Part shown: piece by piece, positions 23,540-36,739 of the stretch
How positions within the stretch are numbered: position 1 is the stretch's first letter
Layout: every line of letters starts with the position of its first letter
From: Lethocerus indicus
Taxonomy: Eukaryota; Arthropoda; Insecta; Hemiptera; Belostomatidae
Length of the DNA stretch: 64,000 bases
Assembly: GCA_019843655.1 (NCBI GenBank)
Contig: JACDQD010000007.1
Coordinates: forward strand, 25,314,365-25,378,364
Direction of reading: 5' to 3'
Notes under the pieces: model-generated
What the model was told of the DNA's origin: nothing
The model's database searches: none
What the model saw: only the letters and a program-made list of their open reading frames with translations
Translations under genes and position numbers: made by a program

Positions 23540-24147
23540 CCCTTTGCACTCGTATGTCGCCATATAGGCGATATAGTATGTTTTACCGTTGCGCTCGTAT
23601 GTCGCTGTATGAGCGACAAAATACATTTTGTCTGTACGGTACATTACAAAATTATAAAATATAATGTTTAATTTTTTGAAATAGCTTACTTATGTTTATT
23701 TAGCTTCGGTCGATTTAGTAATAAATAGATGTATTTTGATAGGCATTGTTATATAAGGATTTTATTCGCGCACAGAATTTTATGTTCCAATCTGTATTTT
23801 TAGATTATTTTTTCAAATCAATTTCACATTCATTATCTTTTTTACATGTCGGTTTCTCACTATTTTGTATTAACTACGTTATTTTTCTTTTTTATAATTC
23901 TTAAAAATAAAAGTTATTCTAATACGTGCAGCACATATTTTTACTTTCCCCAGCCAACCTCAATAGCCTAAATCAAATAAATAAAATAAAAATTTGTATC
24001 TTTTTTTTTAGTAAATATATACGTTGTTACGAAATATGTTACTATAAAAGTGTTCTTGTTTTGATAGAATGTGAAATAAAAATCCGAGTCGATAGATAAC
24101 TTACTTAAATATTATTACGAGCACCATTAATATACGAGTGCAAAGGG
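23540..24147 (+). mobile_element. piggyBac-like MITE, 608 bp, TTAA target sites
   Basis: Perfect 15-bp inverted ends CCCTTTGCACTCGTA (23540-23554) and TACGAGTGCAAAGGG (24133-24147), flanked on both sides by TTAA (23536-23539, 24148-24151). TTAA duplication and CCC-starting ends are piggyBac traits. A second, subterminal copy of the end word, TTGCGCTCGTATGTCGC (23589-23605), lies 45 bp inside the left end. Both carry GTCGC/GCGAY hairpin motifs. The interior is AT-rich with no transposase. Confidence 0.88.
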
Positions 24148-24179
24148 TTAATCGAAGTAAAATAGGTAAGGTACATAAA

Positions 24180-25200
24180 CAGTACCCATATATAATTATA
24201 TATTAAGTAAGTGAAGAGTGTGTGTGCGTGAGAGAGGGTTATAATAAGTTAAAATATATATAAATAATAAAATAAATATAAGGTCCTGTCGTCCGATTCC
24301 CGCCCGATATAGGCGTGTAATAAAATTAATTAAGTTAAGTCTGCCTGCAGGAAAATTAAATACCTAAACAGTATCGATTATTTAGCAATATATTCGAATT
24401 AAACCGAGTTGTATTAATTCTACACAAATTTAACTTCAATAACAAGTATATTAGACGGAACAATGATTTTCCTTAAATTATAATAATTCAATCCTTTACG
24501 TTTCCCGAAATTCAGGCAGGTAAGGTGGGGGAGGACGAACCCCTAAAGGAGATGACATAAGGCCTTAAAAGTTCAAAAACTTAAAAAAGTCCGAAACGTG
24601 TTTCGTGCCGACGTAATTGGTCCTCTGTCCGGCTGAATGCGGATCCGTATCTCCTCACACGGCCGATAGCCGGAGGTGGAGGTTATCCCAATATATGATT
24701 TACTTTCTATCCCTGTTATGTGCCCGCCTCCAGGCCTTATCGTCCGATCAGCTCATTTCGCTAATAAGGAGCTGTCGTCGCCCAGGAATCCTGTTGGCCC
24801 GACCTTATAGGCGCGCCGTCGAAATTAATGATGTTAAGTCCGTCTTAAAAATGATTTACTTCTCTCTTCGATCAATTTGCCCAGGTTTCCAACTGCGAGA
24901 CGAGAGAGCGGCTCAGTTATAAATTCTCATAATACAAACAACCCGAATTGGGGATGATGAATGATACAGTCGCTGTCAATGAAGTACCAATCGATGCGAC
25001 CTATAATCGTTCGTAAAAACGTCAACACCCCAAATTATGTATATCGCCGAATACTTCATTCCGATTTCTGAAAGTCCCGTTCGTTCACGAATTAGCATCT
25101 TCACGATATAATCTCTTCCGTCTCAAACCAATTATCGTTCCAATCCTTTAATTAGACAGCTATTTCCTCACTACCTAGTGAGGGCAGGAGCAGAAGTATC
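24180..25200. other. No gene seen
   Basis: AT-rich to 24500, then GC-balanced to about 24920, with a 101-codon open frame at 24617-24922 that has no recognisable motif. Confidence 0.4.
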
Positions 25201-25207
25201 TTTAACG

Positions 25208-25312
25208 GGTGGATTCTCCATCAAAATTACATTCCAATTATGAAAGCACAATGTCACTAAATATAATTTAAAAAATTAAGTTCTGACTCAAAATAAAATT
25301 AAAATTTTTTTG
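25208..25312 (+). repeat. Unclassified repeat R4, copy 1
   Basis: TCTCCATCAAAA, then CATTCCA-TTATGAAAGC, CACTAAATATAATTTAAAA, CTGACT-AAAATAAAA, shared in order with 48023-48125. Confidence 0.65.
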
Positions 25313-25319
25313 GCAATAG

Positions 25320-27830
25320 TTCATCCCCAACAAAATTTTGAAATTTGTTAATAATTGGAATAAAGGAAATTTTCTCGCCGAAGACGTGATGACTCAAAAA
25401 TGCTCTACAAGTATACGCATCCTTATAAAAGTATCGAGACTATTTGCCATTAATTATCTCTATATAATCCTACATAATCTGTGTGGTTTTCTGAAATATA
25501 GGGCTTATTTCTTTTAAAAGATTATGATTGCCTAATTGGGGTACGATTCTGGGGGACCGATTAAGAAACAAGTCCAACGAGTTTATTTGTACAGCGGTGT
25601 ACTGAATCAATTTCACTTAACGAAATCAGCGAATTACGGTTCGCTCGATATAATTCGGTTTTATTACACCGCCCGTTCTCGTTATTCCGTTTACAGACGG
25701 TCCGATCGTATATCACTGGACAACCCATTAGAGAATGGCCGGCCGGCGGAAGCCTCACGGGCCGTTGGTTCGGAGACCGGCACCACTTTAAACAACTGCA
25801 GTAACAATTATAGAACGGAAATTGTAAAATTGTAAAAATAAAATAACGATACGGTCAGTTATTAGTAATAACTATGTTAATAATGCCTGAACAGGCAATG
25901 TATTGATTATTGGTTATTGACATTCAAATATTAACTGAATGGCAGGGGTAAATATTAATGATTCGAATTGTCTCCGAAATTCATTGTAGCGCAGTTGTGT
26001 CCACTAATAACGCCTATGAGGGAGACCGGTTCGTGGAAAGTTGTATCGAGAATTGCGTAACGCGTTATGGAAGCGTTTAAAAAAAAATTTATTTAACTAA
26101 GCCCGTTCGGTAATTTCAACCTGCGTAATTCGTCGCAGGAAGGGACTTAACGGACGCGGGACTTAACCGGGGGGGCGGGGGTTGCGTGTCGCCGGCTCTG
26201 ATTCCAATTAACTCCGATTCAACTTCCCCTTACTGTTTTCAGTGGCGCCACTCTGGGTGTCTATTAAATTTTTATTGTTACACATCAGATAGTGACAGTG
26301 AAGCGACCACTCGAGGGAGGGGTCTTCGACGGGGGTTAAACGCCACGTCCTATCTGATCCGATGGAACTTTAGCAGGAGGGGGACAGGTGCTATCCCACT
26401 ATCTGGCTCCTGATGGCCCCAATATCCCCAATAAACTTCGAAGAGGTACAACTATAAAGCCATAAACCATAAAATTTGAAATATTCTAATCAGCTCCTTT
26501 ACAAGATATGTCGTTTGAAATTTTTTAAACATATTTACGGTGTTGCCTTTTTGACTTTTCCCGGCGCTGCCATATTTCATGAAATGAAATGACATTTTCA
26601 TACCTGCCAGAAGCCGGTCTGAAATACTGCACCACTTTCGCGTAAATCGTGAAAATGTAAATACATTCCGTTCATATTGGATCGAAATGGGTCACCATGT
26701 CATCGGGCCATTCCAATATCATCAAACAAATTACATAACAACAACAATGCGGATCAAGCAATTTGAGGGGAAAACATTGCAAATTCCTTTATAAAATTCG
26801 TAAAATAACAAATTGGTTCAAATTCAAGGGAAACAATTATTGCGAGTGGCACAGAATGAACACTTTTCGGTTATTGTTGGGAACTACCCTTTACTGAAGT
26901 TATACCCCGTTTAAAAGGGATGCGTTATCGATTCTATCTTAATTTAAATTATTAACTATTAATTAATTTCCTTGGGGGTTGGAATATTGAAGTAAAATCC
27001 ATTTTACTGGAACTATCTCAAGTTTTTGAAGAACAGGAAATCCTAGGAAAAATTAGGGGGTCGACCCCTGATGCCCGAGGTTCTCCCCGCAGTATTACAC
27101 AGGAAGTTAATTAGTGGATAATTCAATATTAATATTTGTTGTTCCTACAATTAGACGTAATTTCGTTATATTGTCAGAACCTATTCGTGATCCGAGCGGA
27201 AGCAGTTAAGGGGCTTGACTCCGGGACCTAAGAAAAATCGACGTTTTTATCTTCGAATACCCCACCGTCGGATTCCCATCGTAAAACCGCTAGAGGTAGC
27301 AAATTATTTCTAAAAAATGACCCGAACAAAGACACGCAAAAAATTAAAACTTCAATTTCGGTAATGACTAGAAGTTGGGCCTGCCCCCCGGACAAAGTCC
27401 TCCTCACCTTTTAATCCACGGTAAAATTGAATTCGACGCAATTAAAAGTAATTGGACCCTTCTCAACGTCTTTGTTTCGCCCCTCGGAGATGAATCGTAA
27501 TTTGAAAAGGGAGTGTTCCTTTTTCGATGGATCCTCGCGCCAGATACGGACTAAACGAAGATTACAGATTACAGCGGCCGTACAATAACAAACAAAAATT
27601 ATAGTGGGGCCGGAATTCACACATACAGAGACTGCAATGGAAATTCGTTTAACTGAATCCCACGCTATTACATTGTTAGTGGCCCATCCTAGTATGATCT
27701 AGTACTAGTTCAACGGTGCGAGTGATTATATAGTCCTGTTATGATTAATTAGTTTAGAATACTTGTTTTGTAGTCTGCGAGGAGTTGGATTAGTAGTGAC
27801 AGTGCGGTGGGGATGACCGGAAAACATCCA
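25320..27830. other. No gene seen; fragment of a repeat at 27045-27115
   Basis: GACCCCTGATGCCCGAGGTTC then CCGCAGTATTAC (27062-27097) matches 50879-50917 (R5). The half unit AGAAGCCGGTCTGAAATAC at 26610-26628 may be a worn CTGA-GAAAC copy. No coding content recognised. Confidence 0.45.
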
Positions 27831-27841
27831 GTGACTAACGC

Positions 27842-27880
27842 CGCTACTGAAGACGGCGAGCGGCCGAAACCGGTCTAGCG
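27842..27880 (+). mobile_element. Best-preserved CTGA-GAAAC hammerhead-like unit
   Basis: The solo unit reads CGCTA, CTGAAGA, C, GGC-GAGCG-GCC, GAA, ACCGGT, C, TAGCG. CGCTA (27842-27846) and TAGCG (27876-27880) are complementary over 5 bp (stem I). GGC/GCC forms stem II. ACCGGT is a self-complementary stem III. GTC is a hammerhead-type cleavage triplet. The extra C at 27854, between the CUGANGA box and stem II, is not in the canonical hammerhead. Downstream GAAATACC continues as in the 52267-52500 copy. Confidence 0.85.
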
Positions 27881-27899
27881 AAATACCAAACCAGCGAAA

Positions 27900-29280
27900 C
27901 ACTCGAAATCTAGGAATGATTAATTATTATTAAATTTTGAACTTATTCCTGACCGTTGGTTTCTCTCAGCGGATCTTCGTTAGGGTAACTTTTCCTCCTT
28001 TCCTCGTCCGAAATCCTGGATCTACATTTCAAATAGGCGTTCAAATACACCTCCGGGACCTTCCCGACCGCAGTACAAAAGCGTCCAATACGAACAAGCG
28101 GCCGGAACGTCGGTCAGTTGAGCCCCGTTTCCGTTCGGGGGATTCAACAATTGAAAGTGTGGCGACCCGCCGGTCTCCGTTTCCCCCCTTTATTGCGGCC
28201 ACTCAATCTGATTAGAGAAGAGTGGGCCCTGTTCCTCCACCAATCCGCTTTAGTGTTTCACCCGCAGGAGGACAGGCCCGCGGTCGGTAATGCACTTTGC
28301 CAATTAACATACCTACTCTAGGCCGCTGTTGAACTTTAATGGAGGCCGTAGGGGGGCAGCCGCCGGTGGCACTTTCTAAATGGAGGAATTATTTTAAAAA
28401 ACCCACTCTGCCACGCTTTTATTAATGAAAGGCGAAAGTAGCACTAATTCGTGCCGGGAAGAAAAAATATACTATCCAAAATGGGAGTGAACGTAACAAG
28501 TCGGTGCCGACTTGGTCAGGCTACAAAATATCCGCGTTTCCATAAATAAGAGGCAATAATGTACAATAATTTATTGAGCCAATTTTATATATATATACAC
28601 ATAAAACATGGTCACCTATGTAAGTTATATAACGTTGAAAGGACTATATTTTAGCGGTGCGGAGTGCGACCAACGTTGCGGACAAAATGGGTAACGTGGA
28701 CATAAATCCCTACCCCAGATATTAAGGTTACACATACAAAAGCCGATATTTATATATACTACTTCGATGGATTAACTCTACACTATTATATTTTATAGCA
28801 TTTATATTTTCTGCCAAACTTCTGCCAAGCCCCACTTTGTTTTTAGCCGTTTTAACGTGTAACGTGGTTTGACACGTAATACAACTGCGAAAACTACTCA
28901 CCTTCTCGGGGTTCGTATAGTTAAGCGTCACGATCCTGTAAAGTATAATGGCGTGGAGACTAATACAGGGAGTCGTGCCTGGCTATTAATATTGTGATTA
29001 TTGCTTTTGCAGTGGCCGCTATTGGAATGGGCGTTGGGTGGACAATAAATAAAAACCGGTATAAATAACTCGTACACGGCGTACTTATTATGCAATGTCC
29101 GCGTTGGCACAGCTCTCGGCTCGCTGAATTGAACCGATCCAACTAATCGAATAAACCGGCTCGAACAAATGCTAACAAAGAGCTGTACACTACAGGCCGT
29201 ACAGAGGTACACTGAGAGCTGTACACCGGCATAGAGTTTTGCTACTTCATAAAAACTTGCATACTCAAAAATTTTGAGGG
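27900..29280. other. No gene seen
   Basis: GC-balanced from 27950 to 28400, then AT-rich. Open frames of 60-94 codons (27937-28321, 28928-29212) have no recognisable domain. Confidence 0.4.
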
Positions 29281-29288
29281 AGTTTATG

Positions 29289-29316
29289 CGACTACTGAAG
29301 ACGGTGCGAAGCCGTT
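29289..29316 (+). mobile_element. CTGA-GAAAC unit with lost 3' half
   Basis: GCGACTACTGAAGACGGT, GCGAA, GCCG. The left box and a wobble-tolerant stem II (GGT/GCC) are kept, while GAAACCGGTC is replaced. Confidence 0.6.
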
Positions 29317-29329
29317 AATGAACGGCCAT

Positions 29330-31500
29330 AACGTAATATAATCCCCCGCCCTTGGATGAATCCAGCTACTACAGCATCCACGGTTCTTCGAATCGAATCC
29401 TCCTAAGTCAAGATGTTATATCCAAAAGCTTTCGTATCCAGAGGTCTTCAAAAGTCTTAATTTGGTCGCCGATACTTCCTTTCCTCTGTATTACGACTAG
29501 ATACTGTCATCGCACCCAGAACATGAATTGCGCAATTAAAAAAAAAGGTTAAGACAGAAAAATTAAGTCAGGACTTGATCAAGTCTACCACTAATAATGA
29601 ACATTGAAAGTTAACTGAATTTATCCATCGGAGCTAAAATTTGCTTCCCAATTCAGACGAGGCGGAAAAATAACCGAAATAAAAAGAGTGCATTATTAAA
29701 GTTTAATTTTCATTCAGCAACGAACATACAGAATAAATGCTGACCGATTGAATTCCTCCAACATTGTATTTGCGACCTCAATTTTTCAAGAAGACAAGCG
29801 TTTATTTCGTCCAAATTCCAACGGCCGAAAATAGCCGTTCGATTTTCGTCATGCATAATCTCAATTATCGATTGGTGAAAGTTTCATTTTCACGGGCGAA
29901 TCAACGCCGATACAAGTTGAATAGGGAATGTTATCGCTGTATCGGAAAGACAACAATAATGAAGCGGGACGAGAATCTGACAACTCAGTGAAACGGGATA
30001 CTACGGTCGGCATTGGAGAGTCCTCCGGACGACGCAGTCCCGAGCGAAAAACGATGACCTACCGTACAGCTTTTTCAAAATTTCCTTTACAATCTATTCC
30101 AGATCCATGTCGTTTGGAATGCCGGAAGGCGGTAGGGTTTCTTCCATTGTTTTAAGTTTGGGGGGGATTCGTGTGTGAAATTTGTTATATTTTTGTACGG
30201 CGAGGACTCGGACAAACGGGACTTTTGAGATCTGTGCGTGGGATGAGGTTGGAGGCATAGTAGGGTGCGTTGGATATTTTCCTTAATATTTTCGACTGTA
30301 GTGTTTTGACTTTGCCGGGTATACTTATTTAAAAAAAAATGGGACTTTGATTTCCTCCACAGTCTGACTAATGGCCCTTTTCAGATCGATGCATTTTGCC
30401 GGCAACACATGCGATCGCCCCTCCAAGTAGAGAAGCAACCGGGCGGCGGTAGCCTTACCCTAACGCCAATTTTACCCACCTTCAGATCGATAATTGTTCC
30501 CGCTATAAGTATTTATGAGGGCGCGACCCAACCCGCCCTATAGCCCCCAAGGCCAGTGTCAACTCGATCCAACTGTTCGATAAACAACCCTCAACAGCGC
30601 CGCAACAACCTCAATGTCAAGAACACTCGACGTTCAAGCATCGGTTATTGGAGTTTCAGGTTCTTAAATCATACCCGGGAACATCTTTCGGTTTAGAAAT
30701 GTATTAGCCTATATATTCGGTGCTTAAAAACTGAGGCCAATAAGACTGGATGTAAATTTGACAAACCGCTGGATGTAAATACATACCCATATAAGTAGTC
30801 GAAAAAATATTTTAAAAAACTGCTTTAAAACATTGAACATACCACTTTATTAGTACATTATCATATTTAGACTGTGAGGCCGTGCAATATTTTTTAGCAG
30901 TAATAATACGCCCTTCAAATAAAATATTTGTGTAATGTAATTGCTACACAACGAGGGTAGTATTTATATACAAGTGCTATAAATCAATTTGTTTTGATTT
31001 AAATAATGTGTGTCATTACAATTCTATATTTATTCAGTGCATAGAGTTTCACGTGTTCAGGTGATATTGATACAGTAATTATTTTCTTTATAATCTTATT
31101 GTTGTTCAGGAAAAAGCGTCATTTTTATTATCAATTTATTTGCGTTTTACGACACCGCAAATTTGAACCGAATGTACGCTATTTTCTTTTTCTAGTTCAT
31201 TTCCTCTTCTGGTCTGTATGTGTTCCCGCTTTTAAAAATACGGTTTTTTCCGAACTTAACATCCGAACTGATTTATTCCTCTTCATCGCGGGGACGATTT
31301 TTAACCCGGCCGTACTTCGTTAGGGATACTTTGTCACGGTTCCGAAGTTCGGACGGAAAATGACTGTTTGAATTGTACCGTTTCGCCAGGTAAACAAATG
31401 AGACAAGAGGTCTTCAGTATTCACCCGGGACGCCGGGTGAATTGTGGCCTCCCGCAGTCTGATGCTGATTTACTAACCTGAAGTTACAGCACCCACCCCC
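29330..31500. other. No gene seen
   Basis: No recognisable coding or repeat structure. Open frames of up to 75 codons look fortuitous. A short A-run is at 30330-30338. Confidence 0.4.
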
Positions 31501-31519
31501 ACAATGTGTGTCTTTTCAC

Positions 31520-31520
<1 letters not shown>

Positions 31521-31573
<53 letters not shown>
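31521..31573. repeat. (TA)n microsatellite
   Basis: About 20 TA units to 31560, then a C and six more. Confidence 0.95.
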
Positions 31574-31769
31574 CAGAGAAAAACAAGGCTCGGAGACAGA
31601 AAGCTCGCCCATTTATATTCGGTTGAAAGGACGGTGGCCCCATGGGGGGAAAGGTATGTGTTGAAACGCGTTGAAAAACTTGCCTCCCAATTAGCATAAA
31701 GCCGAACATGAGGTGGGAAACGGAGTTGGGCACATAGCGCGCCTACCAAAACGGACCGGGCACTCCTTC

Positions 31770-33440
31770 CTTCCTTCCTTGCTGACACGAAACACGAACA
31801 TGAGAATTTTATATCTCGGATCGGACGGACAATGCGAGAATTTCAAGTCCGGGTCACTTGGGCCAGCGAAGGAGAGAGAAGGTTTCAGTTGTAACTAGCA
31901 ATTTAATACTTTTAAATTTGATTCAGAGTTGAATACAGCGAATATTACTTTGGTTGATATAATAAGCACAATGAGATTGAGAGTAGAAGTGGAAAAAATC
32001 CACAACATAGTTAGTCTGTCAGTATGGATGCTTGTGGGGTATAGTGTCACATCAGTTGTAAGTACTGAAAGCTATTCTATATTCACCCCATTAATGCAGG
32101 TTAACAACTACCCAAAAAATCCCCCCTCCCCCCCAAAAAAGCCATAAACAATATTTAGACCGTGCAGACAGGATGCTTTTTTCTTTTTAATTAAAAAAAC
32201 TGCAATGTTTTTCTCAGTGCACAAACATTGTCTGGAACACTGATTGTATACACTGAATATACAGCAATTGCCTGTTTATTACACCGTATGAAAATATTAC
32301 GTAGGATGATATGGCACCCGGGGGTATCGATAAAGGCAAACTCTGTTCTGAATCCAGAGTCGTATCCACTCTGAGAGAGGAACGCGTCCCGGAACTTTCA
32401 GGCCCAGTTTCGAAACTTTTTGTTTTCCCAAGTAATAAGCAGTACATCGGATTATCAGTGAGAAAGCCGACAGTTTCTTCTATCACTGGGGCGGCGGCGG
32501 CGGCTGCTGGTGCTGGTCAGTGAACTCTGCCAATCAACTTTTACAATTTCACCGGCTTCAGACACGCGATACTTTAATTATTCTAACCACCCAGCTACCC
32601 CCAAACTAAGCCACAATAAGACAAATAGCCCTCCCTTGTAAAAGGTTGAATGAATAATATTATTTTTCGCGATAATTTCAAATTCACTAAAATAAAAACG
32701 AAGTACATAAGCCAAATCGCATTCTAGAGGTTCGCATTGTGTGTACTGTTTTTTTTTTCCGCGTACGATTAACCGCAATTCGGGGGTCTGAAATTAGGGC
32801 TGAATTTTTAAGAGATACGTTAAAAGAAATTACGGACAAGGGGCTGCGTACAACGAACAAATACCTAACAATTACACTTTTTCAGAGAACAAATATAAAG
32901 GGAGAAAAATTAATTACACCGGCAATCTTATCGCGCCTTCCTGACCGTTTCTTTACGTACATTTCTAAATACAGGACGCGTTATTTTTTGTTATAAAAAT
33001 GGCTAATATTACGAAACATATTTCAATGGCAAAAATGTTATTTTCCACTTTCACTATTTTCCATGAACGCCTGACGTCGTACCTGTAGATAAGGATACGG
33101 ATGCTGGATAAGGATTTTGTAGTCATAGTTGGCTACCACTGTCGGAGAGAGTGCTTAATTATAAATTATAAGCTCGAATGTTTCTATTCGTTTTGAGCAC
33201 ACACATAAATTCGACAAAATCCGCTCAAAATCAAGTAAGTGTACTAAAAGTATATACTTTGAGAGGCTCGGAGCGAGCTAAAATATTTGAATTTCATAAA
33301 CCCGATATAATGTAAATAGGACGCTAACGGCTAATATCATCCCGATGACTACATTATTTTGTAGGTTCAAAATTTTCATTTCTGAAAATGCCAACACAGT
33401 AACATCCCTTGGTCCACCAGGTGTTGGACGCAATCTACCT
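31770..33440. other. No gene seen
   Basis: It contains TTCC repeats (31767-31779), a C-run at 32121-32133 and a GGC/GCT repeat (32489-32516). No recognisable protein. Confidence 0.4.
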
Positions 33441-33476
33441 ATAGACCGATTTACGGGTGGCCCTAACCGGTCTAGA
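33441..33476 (+). mobile_element. Very degenerate CTGA-GAAAC remnant
   Basis: ATAGACCGATTTACGGGTGG and CCTAACCGGTCTAG keep the ACCGGTC half in one direction and a worn inverted half in the other. Confidence 0.4.
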
Positions 33477-33617
33477 CCGTGTGTCTACGCATGTGTGTGC
33501 TTGTGAATACCCAAACGCTATTTCTATTGTTAATTGAGACCGACCTGTCACCGGTGATTGATAGTCCTCCACAGTATAGAATGGCGAAGGATGACAACCA
33601 TCAACGACGATCCGAGA

Positions 33618-33639
33618 GGCAGAGAGAGAGAGAGAGAGA
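33618..33639. repeat. (GA)n microsatellite
   Basis: AGGCAGAGAGAGAGAGAGAG run, about ten units. Confidence 0.9.
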
Positions 33640-33839
33640 ACACACCAGAGGCTATCTCTTAATCAATTTAAGATCAAGCCGCTTGACAAATTATGCGTTA
33701 CACTCTGACAGACAGAGAGTGTATTGGGGCTCGAGGAGCCCGAAGACCGAACAACGGTTAAAGACCTCAACAACAATTAATTATCTCGCTGGAGTTTTTA
33801 AACGAGAAAATAAAATTCATGGCCGTTATTAAATTAACG

Positions 33840-36130
33840 ATCGACACCTTTAAAAAATTATGAATGTATTATTCTGAATATATATATTATAAAAGGTAAG
33901 AAATGTGTGGAAGAACGGTTTAAACACTAATAACGCAGAAATATGCTTCGGACTGTCGACTAAACTTACCAGAGTATCGTCCAATACTGCCCATTGTTTA
34001 TTCTCCTAACCTTTTATATGATATAATACAAAAGAGAGATGGAGATGGCTAAATGTACGTGGATTTACATATTTACATACTTGTCATAGAATGTAAATTT
34101 TCAAGACTGTATCTTCTACCTGAATAGGGTTCCTTGTTTTGTCCTTTGGCACTGTCGCTAATTTATAATATGAGTAATCTTTCTCCGAGAAAAAAAATCC
34201 GCAACTCGAGTTTTTCGCTCAGAGAAAATGATGGCGAACATCGTCCACCATATAGAACAGTGTGGCAACCTTGAAAAATGCAATTTCCACTCCACCCAGG
34301 CAATTTCGTGCAACGAGCATACTGCGGGAGTCGCTCCAACAGCTGGCGTGATCAATTTAAATTTTGGTCGTGAACCGCGACCCAAAAATTATTCCGAATG
34401 CGGCGCTCGCACGAACCGGCCAACGCGTTCTACACAGAGTGTATAGAATGTAGAACGTCGCTAAACGCTTCAGAAAAAGCTGCAGAGAACAATGAAGATT
34501 TAATAACTCGCTGTCCCCCAAAAATACGTGTGTGTGTATGGAGCACAATTTCCCGAAAATCCGTCGCCCCCTGATTGCCCGATAAAATGGCTATTTCCAA
34601 AAAAAGTTTTTTAGAAATTGTAACAATGAGCTATTGAATTGTTGCGATTGTTCGCCGATTGAATTTCGGCAACTTTATCTATACACCTCGTCATGCGATC
34701 GAGATTGTAAAGATATTGGCGGGCGACTTGTGTAGAAATGGAACCGATCGAACCCCCCAAATATCCATCCCCCAACCCTACAACAACAACCCTCGTCAAA
34801 AATCTGACACACAGGGCGTGAACCGGAAATGAGTTAGGATTACACTGAAAATACCAAAGCAACAGACCTTTCGAAATGTACGTTAAATTTAATATAATTT
34901 CAAATTTCGTAAACTTTGAATTCAATTTAGTTTTCGTTAAGTATCTACCGATTTAAATGTACACCCAGTAAGACAATAGAAACAAAAGAAACTCATTACA
35001 TAGAATACTCTAAATGATAATAAAATGAGTCGTTAGACTGATACTTTTAAATAAACATGGATTAGTTATTGCTGCAACGGGATATTTTTTAAAGGCTCCC
35101 GTAATTCGATATTCTAACTGTACTACAGATAATTGCTCACTTAACGCTAAATAAACAATAAATAATACCTCTGCCTCTCGATTACTCGATTTCTGGATGG
35201 CACTTAAACACTTTGTTTAAGTAATTTGAATATGATGATGTAAATGTGTAAACGAACGTACTGCGAAGAATAGGGCTATTTATTCAGCGGCGTTTGGGAC
35301 AGGGGAGAATGTGGGAATGGAGAAAATAATCGGTTTTAAGGACAGGTGTGCCCAACCAAGCGTCAACTTATGGTCGTTCCAACGGGCACAACAGTTAGTT
35401 ACCCAAAACGAAAGGATAAAAGGAAAAATACAAAACGCGAGTTTTCTTTTTGTTTTCATTACATTAGACACGAGATACAACAGTGGAAACACCACAGACG
35501 AATTTTATTGTAGACAGGAATTGAATCCACTGAAAATTTCAATTTGAATGTCTCTCAAAGAATTATGCTAATTTTTAAATTTAGTATAAACGAGTTTATA
35601 GTTTTCAACCGAGATAATTTGTGTAATATTATCAGGTACCGCTGAACTAGTGGTACAACTGCTGCATTTGTCATATGTCTTGATTCTTAATTTTATTTCC
35701 TCTTTTATGTTTGAAATCCCAACACGGAATCACGAGCTTATTAAAAACAATAACTCGGAAACGCTCTTATAGACTTTGGTGAGACAGACTTGTTGCCCAA
35801 CTAAGTGGTAGAGCGGTAGCTCTACAATAGATTATATTGACTTTCCACCCTCCGCTCCAGACGAAATAAGTTAACCCCATTTAGTGGCGGCTCCAAACCA
35901 CCCCCACCTGCCCGGTACAGTAATGCTTTGTACGGGCTTCCCGAACCACGGCGCTTTGGCACTTCACCAACTGTACACTTCGTGGAGAACATGAAAAGAA
36001 CGAAACATTTATATACGATATCGCATGGACCAAATAAGATCCACCAGTTTACTTTAAATCCAGTCCTAAGGCGTATTTAAAACATTTCGTGTTCTGAACA
36101 TTTGAAATACTCCACTAGTCTATTCGACGG
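33840..36130. other. No gene seen
   Basis: AT-rich DNA. GTGGTAGAGCGGTAGCTC at 35805-35822 resembles a tRNA A box but no B box or cloverleaf follows. Open frames lack motifs. Confidence 0.4.
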
Positions 36131-36132
36131 AA

Positions 36133-36165
36133 CGCTACTGAAGATGGGAATATGCCGAAACGTAT
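36133..36165 (+). mobile_element. CTGA-GAAAC family solo unit
   Basis: CGCTACTGAAGATGG, GAATAT, GCCGAAACGTA. Both core boxes are intact, stem II is shortened, and stem III has drifted to ACGT, which is still self-complementary, followed by A. Confidence 0.7.
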
Positions 36166-36698
36166 TAAAAAAACAGTATTCAAAGTAAAGCTATATTTAT
36201 TTTTGATTCCAATAATACTCTCAGACCGCCATAAATTGAAAAAAATATGTCGACCCATGAAATTGGTTTTATAACTATATGAACCTGACGTTATTCGCCC
36301 GCAAAATATAATCATCAGCTGATGGAATGCGTACAAAACGAATTGAACACGCTATACTGAGCGATGAGGCAACTGCGGCTGGTTATGCGGGAAAAATATT
36401 TATATATCGACGCTAGTCCTCATTTCTAGCATGTTCGGCTGGTCCCTACGAACCAGGGTCCCGACGATCTGCAGAAACACCAGGTGTGCGGTTCAGGAGC
36501 AGGTAACTGCAGGTAAGAGCAGAAATATGATTCCGATTCTTCTGTCGGCTGATCGAAAACTTTTCCACCCACCGGGGGATTCCAGAAAGTACAAATTCAG
36601 AACTACAAGATTCATTTGGCTCTTCAACGTTCAAAGGAAAAACACTATAAACATTGTACTATACATCTACAACTTGTTAACCAGAGTTTACAAATTAA

Positions 36699-36732
36699 TT
36701 TCTTAAATAATATTAAATAATATTTAAGAAAA
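36699..36732. repeat. AT-rich inverted repeat
   Basis: TTTCTTAAATA and TATTTAAGAAA arms (11 bp) around an 11-bp AT spacer. Confidence 0.8.
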
Positions 36733-36739
36733 AACTCTT

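Noticed and set aside
27842..27880. Calling the unit a proven hammerhead ribozyme
   Set aside because: The extra base before stem II departs from the canonical fold and no covariance or cleavage evidence is available, so it is reported as hammerhead-like only.
31508..31733. Open frames through the (TA)n tract
   Set aside because: Tyr-Ile repeats are the translation of a dinucleotide microsatellite.
35805..35822. tRNA A-box-like GTGGTAGAGCGGTAGCTC
   Set aside because: No B box, no acceptor-stem complementarity and no T-arm at the right spacing.
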